DNA of 64,000 nucleotides from positions 30,733,442 through 30,797,441 of the forward strand of contig JAQNBH010000009.1 in the NCBI GenBank assembly GCA_028752905.1, written 5' to 3'. The stretch is from Cladorhizidae sp. MBARI D1340-BT2. Taxonomy: Eukaryota; Porifera; Demospongiae; Poecilosclerida; Cladorhizidae. The notes under the pieces are model-generated. The model was not told the origin of the DNA, did not search any database, and saw only the letters and a list, made by a program, of their open reading frames with translations. Below are positions 55,928 through 64,000 of this stretch, one piece after another. A program made the translations under genes and the position numbers. How positions within the stretch are numbered: position 1 is the stretch's first letter; every line of letters begins with the position of its first letter.

Positions 55928-57657
55928 AACCTCAAAATGGGCAACTCCCATAGTACCAGTTGGAAAAGTGATGGCACAGAACTTATCTGTGGGGATTTCA
56001 AAATAACTGTCAACCAGGCAACACATTTTGAGTCATACCCCTTACCTCGTGTGGAAGAAATGTTTTCTAATTTACTGGGAGGAAAATATTTTTCAAAGTT
56101 AGACATGTCAAGTGCATAATTATTTACAACTGAAGATGGCAAATATACCTCTATATTTAACCATTACCACTGACAAGGGCCAATATCAGTTCAATAGGTT
56201 ACCTTTTGGTATTGCATCGGCTCAAGCAATATTGCAGCGTTCCATGGAGACATTATTACGTAATCTCCCTGGTGTGTGTTGTATACTTGGATGACATCCT
56301 AATGACAGGCCCAACACTAACCAGGCATCTAACTAATCTGGAGGGAGTCCTCTCCCAACTGAGTTGCGTCTCAACAGAGAGAAATGTGCTTTCTTGCTTG
56401 AACCTTAAAGGTTGGTATGTATGCTTTTAGCATTAATCAAGTGACCCTGGTACTCAATCTCCTCAACCTTAATCAAGTTTAGCAACAAAGTTGGCACCCT
56501 TATAGAGTTTGCTCGGTAAGAAGACCAAATGGAATTGGAGTCCACAACAGCAGGAGGCATTTTCTGTTGCCAAGAATGCACTGTAAAGTGACAGTTTATT
56601 GGTGCACTTTGACCCTGTTAAACCACTCATAGTGGCTTGTGCTGCATCATAGTATGGCCTTGGGGCTGATGATTGTCTCATAAAATGGAGAATGGTGAGG
56701 AGCGACCAGTAGCTTTTGCATCACACGCTTTAAACCCTGTGCCGGGGGAAAATACTCCCAGTTGGAAAAAGAAGGGCTAGCTATTATTTGTGCGCTAAAG
56801 AAGTTTCATAACTACATTTATGGGCATCACTTTACGATTGAGTCTGATCACCAACTTCTGTCCTTCTGGTTCAGTGAATAGAAGGGCATTCCGGCACTAG
56901 CATCATGATGCATTCAGAGATGGGCTTTAAAACTATCTGCATACCATTACAGTATCAGATACAAATCTGGTAGAACTCTCTCCAACGCTGATGCTCTAAA
57001 TAGACTTCCTCAACACATCACCAATCCACACGAGGGGCTACCTGGCTATGTTGTGCATCTCATGTATCATCTGGCCACAACCACCATTAGTAGTGCGAAC
57101 ATACAGAAATGGACCAACAAGGACCCAATTCTCTCAAAGGTGAAGAGGTTTGTTTTACAAGGTTTTCCATCAGACATGAAGGATGTTCAATACACACCTT
57201 ACCAGTCCAGAGCTCAGGAATTGAGTACGGTTGACGGATGCATAATTGGAGGAGCTAGAGTGGTGTTCCACCACAAGGCAGAGAAGCAGTGTTGAAGGAA
57301 CTGCATGACACTCACCCAGGTTGCAGTAAGATGAATGCTCTTGCGAGGTGTTACATGTGGTGGCCAAAGATGGACTCAACCATTGAAGAGTTGGTTAAAC
57401 AATGTCAAGTTTGCCAAGAATCGCGATCTTCACCTCCTGTGTCTCCGCTCCACCCCTGGCAATGGCGCAAACCTTGGTCCAGAGTGCACCTGGATTTCGC
57501 AGGACGACCTTTTCTTGGACACAATTAGCTAGTTCTGGTGGATGCATACTCCAAGTGGATAGAGGTTGAACTGATATCATCAACCACCTCAGCTAAGACA
57601 ATCGAAAAACTTCGCATGATCTTCGCCAACCATGGATTACCTCAGAAAATAGTTAAT
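55928..57657 (+). pseudogene. gypsy pol remnant G3 (RT, RNase H, integrase start)
   Basis: RT: KWATPIVPVGKSDG, ELICGDFKITVNQA, YFSKLDMSSAY-like, then QYQFNRLPFGIASA and VVYLDDILMTGPT (catalytic YLDD, 56,280). RNase H: KYSQLEKEGLAIICALKKF and FTIESDHQLL (56,750-56,860). Linker SNTLSNADAL-like near 56,985. Integrase zinc domain HDTHPGCSKMNALARCYMWW with CQVCQESRSSPP (57,300-57,430), core RVHLDFAGRPFLGH and VLVDAYSKWIEVE (first catalytic Asp, 57,495), then IFANHGLPQKIVNN. It is cut at 57,657 by the satellite before the second catalytic Asp. At its left it is split by P4 at TTAA. Confidence 0.85.
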
Positions 57658-60600
57658 AACAGAAAGAAGCTCCAATTTTCTCCAATTGGGACGTTTTAGA
57701 GCATATTGAGCAAAATCTTTCCAAAATCACCCATTAATTTCAAAATGGCACATTAGCTTCCTTTTCAACATTATTGAACTGGTTTTTACTCTTTAAATGA
57801 CAGAAAACAGCTTCTGATTAGAAATTTCCCCTTTTTAACCGAAATAAACTCTATATTGCTCCAATTGGGAGCGTTTTGAGGACAAACCGTCCCATTCTTT
57901 TCAAAGGGGTCCATTAGCTTCCTTTTCAACATTATGGAATAATACTACTGTTTAATTGAAAGAAAACAGCTTTTTGTTAGAAATCTCTTCTTTTAACCTC
58001 TATTTTGCTCCAATTGGAGCGTTTAAAAAAAAAATTTTTTACAAAATCTCTTTTTGGTCTTTAAAGGAAAGAAAAAACTTGGAAATCTTCCCATTTTGGG
58101 ACGTTTTTGAGAAAAAACAGTCCGAAATCTCTCGTTGTTATCAAAGTGGGCACATTAGCTTCCTTTTCAACATTATAAATCAATTTCTACTCTTTAAACA
58201 AAGAAAACAGCTTTTTGATAGAATTCTACCCTTTTTAACCGAAAGCTCTATTTTGATCCAATTGGGATGTTTTAGAGCGTTTTGAGGAAAAACTCTCCTA
58301 AATTGCTTATTCTTTTAAAATTGGGCACATTAGCTTTCTTTTCAACATCATGGAACTATTTCAACGCTCTAAATGACAGAAAAAAGCTTTTGGTGATAAA
58401 TCTCCCCGAAAGAAGCTTTGGAGCATTTTGATGAAAAACTGTCCATAATCGCTCATTCTTTGCACTAATTTTTTTTACAGTTTCTACTCTTTAAATGACA
58501 GAAAACATCAATTTTACCCTTTTTAACCGAAATTGCTCCAATTGGGACGTTTTGGAGCGTTTTGAGGAAAAACTGTCTGAAATATCTCTCAAAACTGTTA
58601 ATTAGGTGTTTATCATCAATATGGAACTATTACTACTGTTTAAATGACAGACAGCAGCAGAAATCTCCACTATGCTCTATTTTGCTCCAATTGTGACGTT
58701 TATGAGCGCTTTGAAGAAAACTACGAAATCTCTAATTATTGTCAAAATGGACACAGTTTCCTTTTCAACACTATCGAACTGTTTCTACTCTTTAAATGAC
58801 CAAAAAAACGGCTTTTGGTGAGAAATCTCCCCTTTTAATCTGAATGAAGCTACAATTGGGACTTTTTGAGTGTTTTGAGAAAAAACTGTCTCATTCATGT
58901 CAAATGGGCACATTAGCTTCCTTTTTAACATTATGGAACTGTTGCTACTCTTTAAATGACAGAAAAACTTTTGGTTAAAAATATCCCTTTTATACCCGCG
59001 TGCGAGCATTTTCTGGAAAAACTGTCCAAAATCGCTCATTCTTATAAAAATGGGTAAAATTGTTTCCTTTTTAACATAATTGAACTGTTTCTACTCTTTA
59101 AATGACAGAAAACAGCTTTTAGATAGAAATCTCCCCTTTTTAACCGGAAGCACTATTTTGCTCCATATGGGACGTTTTTTAGCGTTTTGGGAAAAAATTC
59201 CAAAATCTTTCATTATTTTCAAAGTTAGCACATTAGCTTCCTTTTAATCAATATTGAACTGTTTCTACTTTTTAAATGACTGATAACGGCTTTTAGTGAG
59301 AAATCTCCCCTTTTAAACCGATTGGGAGGTTTTTTAGCGTCTTGAGGAATAACTACTTTTACTTTTGTGAGAAATCTCCCCTTTTTAATAAAAGCTGTAT
59401 TTTGACTTTATTGGAGCGTTTTGATGAAAACCTGTCTAAAAACGCTGATTCTTGTTTAAATGGGCACATTAGCAACATTATGTAACTTTTTCTACATTTT
59501 AAATGACAAAATGAAAAAACTCCCCTTTTAAACCGAAAGAAGCTCATTTTGCTCCTATTGGGAGGTTTATGAGTATTTTGAGAAAAAACTGTACGAAATC
59601 TCTAATTTAGGCAAAATGGGTACATTAGCTTCCTTTTAAACTTATGGAAGATAGAAAACAAGAAATCTCCGCATTTTAACCGAAAGCTCTATTTCGCTCC
59701 ATTTGGAAAAAACGTTTCAAAATGTACATATTAGCTTCAGTTTCAACATTATTGAACTGTTACTATTCTTTAAATTGCAGAAAACAGCTTTTGGTTCGAA
59801 ATCTTATAATTTAACATATAAAAAAAAGAAAATTGGGATGCTGAGTGTTTTGAGACAAAAATCATTCTTTTTAGTGTGCACATTAGCTTCCTTTTCAACA
59901 TCATGGATCAATTTCTTCTCTAAATTATAGAAAAAAGGTTTTGGTTAGAAATCTCCCCTTTTTTACTGTAAGCTCTATTTTAGGACGATTTTGAGCGTTT
60001 TGAGGAAAAACTGTCCTAAATCCCGTTTTGGTGAGAAATCTCCCCTTTTTAACTCACAATTTGCTCCAATTGGGACGTTTTTGAGCATTTTGAGAAAAAT
60101 CCACCCAATCTTTACAAAAGGGGCACATTAGCTTCCTTTTCAACAATATATTGAACTGCTTCTATTCTTTAAATGACAGAAAACAGCTTCTGTTTAGAAA
60201 TCTCTTTTTAACCGAAGCTCTATTTTTCTCCAATTGGGAAATTTTTGAGAAAAAACTGTACCCCTTCTTTTCAAAGTGGGCAATTAGCTTCTTTTTCAAT
60301 ATTATAGAACTATTACTACTGTTTAAATGACTTTTGGTGAGAGATCTCCACTTTTGAACCTCATAATTGGGATGTTGGAGCATTTTGAGGAAAAGCTGTC
60401 TCATCCTTAAAAAATGGGCTTACTTTTTAACATTATGGAGGAACTGTTTCTACTCTTTAAATTACGTAAAACAGCTTAGGTTTAGAAATCTCTTATTAAC
60501 CGAAATAAGCTCAAATTTGCTCCAATAGGGACGTTTTTCAGGAAAATCTGTCGATTCTTTTTTTAAATGGGCACATTATTGTTTCTACTATTTAAATGAC

Positions 60601-62005
60601 AGAAAACAGCTTCTGGTTAGAAATCTCCCATTTTAATCTGAAAGGATCTCTATTTTGCTACAATTGGGAAGTTTTCTAGCATTTGAGGAAAAAATGTTTC
60701 ATTCTCGTCAAATGGGCACACTATGTTCCGTTTCAACATTATCTAACTGTTTCTACTCTTTAAATGACCAAAAAAACAGCTTTTGGTGAGAAATCTCCCC
60801 TTTTAATCCGAATGCAGCTACAATTGAGACTGCTTTGAGGAAAAACTGTCTGAAATCGCTCATTCTTGTCAAATGGGCACATTAGCTTCCTTTTCAACAT
60901 TATGGAACTGTTTCTACTCTTTAAATGACAGAAAACAGCTTTTTGGTAGAAATCTCCCCTTTCAACCGAAAGCTCTATTTTGTTCCAATTGGGATGTTTT
61001 ATAGCGTTTTGAGGAAAAACTCTCGTAAATTGCTTATTCTTTTAAAATTGGGTACATTAGCTTTCTTTTCAACGTCATGGAACTGTTTATTTCTACGCTC
61101 TAAACGACAGAAAAAAGCTTTTGGTGAGAAATCTTCCCGAAAGAAGCTTTGGAGCATTTTGATGAAAAACTGTCCATTCTTTTTTAAATGGGCACATTAT
61201 AGCTAAATTTTTTTACATTTTGGAAGTTACAACATATTTCCCCTTTTTAAATGAAATTGCTCCAATTAGGACGTTTTTGAACGTTTTGAGAAAAAAGTCT
61301 GAAATATCTCATTCATGTCAAAACGGGTAAATTAGATTGTTTATCATCAAATGGAACTATTACTACTGTTTAAATGACAGAAAGCAGCAGCTCTATTTTG
61401 CTCCAATTGGGACGTTTATGAGCGTTTTGAAGAAAAACTACGAAATCTCTAATTTTTGTCAAAATGGACACATTAGCTTCCTTTTCAACATTATCTAACT
61501 GTTTCTACTCTTTAAATCAAGCTTTTGGTGAGTAATCTCCCCGAATGAAGGGACTTTTTTGAGCGTTTTGGGGAAAAACTGTCTGAAATCGCTAATTCAT
61601 GTCAAATATGCACATTAGCTTTCTTTTCAACATTACAGAACTGTTTCTACTCTTTAAATGATGGAAAACAGCTTTTTTTAATCGAAAAAGCTCAATTTTG
61701 CTCCAATTGGCTCATTCTTGTCAAATGGGCACATTAGCTTCCTTTTTAACATTATAAATGACAGAAAAAGCTTTAGGTTAAAAATATCCCTTTTATAACC
61801 GCGTGCTCCAATTGGGAGCATTTTCTGGAAAAACTGTCCAAAATCGCTCATTCCGATAAAAATGGGTACAATAGCTTCCTTTTTACATAATCGAACTGTT
61901 TCTACTCTTTAAATGACAGAAAACAGCTTTTAGTTAGAAATCTCCCCTTTTTAACCGAAAGCACTATTTTGCTCCAGGGACGTTTTTGAGCGTTTTGGGG
62001 GAAAA
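57658..62005 (+). repeat. AT-rich ~180-bp satellite array, forward part
   Basis: About 25 imperfect monomers. Consensus order: GCTCCAATTGGGACGTTTTT, GAGCGTTTTGAGGAAAAACT, GTC-AAAT-GCTCATTCTT, GTCAAAATGGGCACATTAGC, TTCCTTTTCAACATTATGGA, ACTGTTTCTACTCTTTAAAT, GACAGAAAACAGCTTTTGGT, GAGAAATCTCCCCTTTTTAACC. Monomers vary by deletions of whole sub-blocks, giving real spacings from roughly 100 to 180 bp. Open frames inside are chance products. Confidence 0.92.
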
Positions 62006-63040
62006 TTCCAATTGGAGCAAAATAGAGCTTTCGGTTAAAAAGGAGATTTATCACTAAAATATGTTTTCTGTCATTTTCATGTAAAAACTGTTCCATAATG
62101 TAGAAAAGGAAGCTATCGTGACTTCTTTACAAGAATAAGCGATTTCAGACAGTTTTTCCTAAAAATGCTCAAAAATGTGGAGTTTTTTCACCAAATGCCA
62201 TTTTTTGTCCTTTAATGTGTACAAACAGATCCATATTGTTGAAAGGAAGCTAATGTGCCAATTTTGACAAGAATTAGCACAAATCCCAATTTGATTTAAA
62301 TAGATCGGTTAAAAGGGGGAGATTTCGCACCAAAAATGTGCCCATTTTGGCAAGCTTGAGCGATTTCAGACAGGTTTTCATCAAAACGCTAAAAAACGTC
62401 CCAATTGGATGTTTTCTGTCGTAATCTGTGTAGAACCAGTTCCATAATGTTGAAAAGGAAACTAATGTGCCAATTTTGACAAGCATGAGCGATTTCAGAC
62501 AGTTTTTCTTAAAAATGCTAAAAATATTGAGCTTCATTCAATTAAAAAGGGGTTTCTCACCAAAATATATTTTATCATTTAAAGTGTAGAAACAGTTCAT
62601 AATGTAGAAAATGAAGCTAACGTGACAAGAATGAGAATTTTTTTTTAACAATTGGAGCAAAATCGAGGTTAAAAAGGGGAGATTTCGCCGTTTTCTCTCG
62701 TTAAAAGAGTAAAAACTGTAAAATGTGGAAAAGAAATCCAATGTGACCATTTTGACAAGAATTAGCGATTTAATTTTTTTTTTATCAAAACACTCAAAAA
62801 TGTCCCAATTTGAGTAAAATAGAACTAAATAGGGGTGATTTATAACCAAAAGCTGTTTTCTGTCATTAAAGAGTAGAAACTCTTCCATATAATGTTGAAA
62901 AGGAAGCTAATGTGCCGATTTTGACAAGAATATGCGATTTCTGAATTTTTTCCCCTCAATATGCTCAAAAATATTCCAATTGGAGCAAAATAGAGCTTTT
63001 TTGGTTAAAAAGTGGAGATTTCTCACCAAAACCGACTGTG
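62006..63040 (-). repeat. Same satellite, inverted part
   Basis: From about 62,006 the monomers read on the minus strand (AATTGGAGCAAAATAGAGCT, then GGTTAAAAAGGGGAGATTTC). About six copies, more diverged than the forward part. The switch happens within one monomer (GAGCGTTTTGGGGGAAAATT joined to CCAATTGGAGC), forming a short palindromic junction around CCAATTGG. Confidence 0.9.
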
Positions 63041-63400
63041 TAGATTATTATATAATTAACTGGGATTACATGTGCACCAAGTTATTGTGGTTATGAGTGT
63101 ATGCTGCTTTGGTTATTTCACACAATATTTATATGATTATAATGCAGCCAACCTACATACATTTACTACAGATACTGGTGTCTACAAAATAACAAGCAAC
63201 TGCATTGGTGTTTGCTAAATAGTGGACAGTGAATTTCCAGAGCAGCTGGAGAGAGATCAGCTAGAGTAGATGAGAGTAAATAACTCTTTTTGTATTTTTA
63301 TCGTACGAGAAGATAGAGTAACACTTCTACAGCAATCCACCTGAATTGTAATGGCATGTAAATCACAGAATTTTCGAGGATTTGAAGCACGTTATGAGTT
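63041..63400. other. No gene recognised
   Basis: AT-rich single-copy-looking sequence between the satellite and the next tandem repeat. Confidence 0.4.
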
Positions 63401-63651
63401 TATTATATTCTGGAAAAAATCATTTGAAGCAAGTTTGTAGTTAAATATTGGCACTTTTAATAATGTTTGTGTCTAATATTTCCGCTTAAAAATGATTTGA
63501 AGCATCTTTGAAGTCCAATGTAGGCTTAAAAAATGATTTGCAGCATGTTTGGAGTCAAATATTGGCAGTTTTGTGTCTAATACTTTCGCTGAAAAAAGGA
63601 TTCGAAGCAAGTTTGGAGTCAAATATTGGCAGTTTTGTGTCTAATACTTTT
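63401..63651. repeat. ~70-bp tandem repeat upstream of the LINE tail
   Basis: Four imperfect units built on TTTGGAGTCAAATATTGGCA, then GTTTTGTGTCTAATACTTTC and GCTGAAAAAAGGATTCGAAG. The last unit runs straight into the LINE coding sequence at 63,652. Confidence 0.8.
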
Positions 63652-64000
63652 GGCTGGGGAGCTGCGACCAAGATCCTGAGGATCTCCACACAGGCCCTGG
63701 TGTTCTCTACCGCGGAGTACTGCGCCCCTGTCTGGTGCCGAAGCCCTCATGTCAAGAAGCTAGACGTCGCACTCAACAGTGCCCTGTGGACCATATCCGG
63801 CTGCCTAAGAGCCACTCCGGTCAGCCAGCTGCCTATCCTACCTGGTATCGCGCCAGCAGCCATCAAACGCGAAACTGACACACTGGCCCTCTCCCGAAAG
63901 GCACAGATGAGTGAACTCCACCTCTTCCACCAGGTAGTCAATGAGCGGCCTCGACGCACCCGACTGAAGTCCCGACACCCGTTTGCTGTGCACGCTCACG
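63652..64000 (+). CDS. Non-LTR retrotransposon reverse transcriptase, C-terminal part (runs off window)
   Basis: One frame is open from 63,652 to the window end (116 codons): TKILRISTQALVFSTAEYCA, PVWCRSPHVKKLDVALNSAL, ISGCLRATPVSQLPILPGIA, ALSRKAQMSELHLFHQ, RRTRLKSRHPF. This A-E-Y-C-A-P-x-W-x-R-S...L-G-I-A-P-A-x-x-R-R/K-E pattern is the thumb/post-RT part of common animal LINE RT proteins. GC content here is near 60 percent against about 35 percent around it. No start or catalytic palm is inside the window. Its left boundary is abrupt, so it is probably a 5'-truncated insertion. Confidence 0.8.

Noticed and set aside
57956..62888. Several 60-116-codon frames in the satellite
   Set aside because: AT-rich repeat translations rich in F, K and S, recurring with the monomer; no known motif.
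63747..63959. Minus-strand frame
   Set aside because: Shadow of the LINE reverse transcriptase frame in GC-rich sequence.

Overview
The window reads as a transposon-rich, AT-rich animal (metazoan) nuclear DNA segment. The evidence is short GT-AG introns of about 45-75 bp inside element genes, Ty3/gypsy, piggyBac, hAT, Mutator-like and non-LTR elements, telomere-type CCCTAA units and a long satellite array. The AT-richness, tiny introns and GCTAGCTA-rich spacers would fit a demosponge, but that is inference. I see no clear intact host gene; the only host-like sequence is a myosin-rod-like coiled coil at 27.7-28.6 kb that looks broken or partial. There are no convincing rRNA or tRNA genes and no CRISPR.

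Layout. 1-2.5 kb: decayed gypsy LTR/gag pieces with tRNA-Leu-like primer sites. 3.5-4.8 kb (-): a decayed, uncharacterised gene with an ATSHGKGVVDG motif. 5.2-5.7 kb: a 24/48-bp telomere-like minisatellite. 6.5-8.8 kb (-): a decayed hAT (zf-TTF/ZMYM1-like) transposase. 9.4-14.7 kb and 30.4-35.8 kb: two copies of a 5.3-kb block (gypsy pol tail, unclassified core, piggyBac with an internal deletion); a third copy of the core lies at 16.1-17.5 kb. 14.7-19.8 kb and 52.8-56.3 kb: inverted copies of a composite in which a piggyBac sits in a TTAA of a gypsy pol and adjoins a CGGBP1-like hAT. 22.1-23.1 kb: a 995-bp piggyBac-like element with 12-bp TIRs. 23.8-26.5 kb (-): the best-preserved piggyBac transposase. 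29.1-31 kb: gypsy gag/RT remnant. 36.4-41.0 kb (-): an almost complete 4.6-kb gypsy element with both LTRs, primer site and polypurine tract. 42.9-45.5 kb: a 2,611-bp DNA element (here 'element X') with perfect 35-bp TIRs, a TA target duplication and one three-exon gene of unknown family. 47.2-49.7 kb (-): hAT body interrupted by a repeat. 50.1-52.1 kb (+): Mutator-like transposase with introns. 55.9-57.7 kb (+): gypsy pol cut off by a satellite. 57.7-63.0 kb: about 5.4 kb of 180-bp AT-rich satellite that switches strand near 62,006. 63.65 kb to the end: GC-rich tail of a non-LTR reverse transcriptase.

The most interesting object is element X. Its host repeat (R1, 42,849-46,276) has a second copy in the window (R2, 48,582-49,332) that lacks the insertion, so R2 is an internal empty site. 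This fixes the element ends and a 2-bp TA duplication without any database. The gene inside has consistent splice phases across two small introns and differs from a continuous reading frame by one missing base in a homopolymer. Most other elements are dead: frameshifts, stops, internal deletions and nested insertions dominate. The right third (satellite, inverted blocks, nested elements) looks like heterochromatin or a pericentromere.
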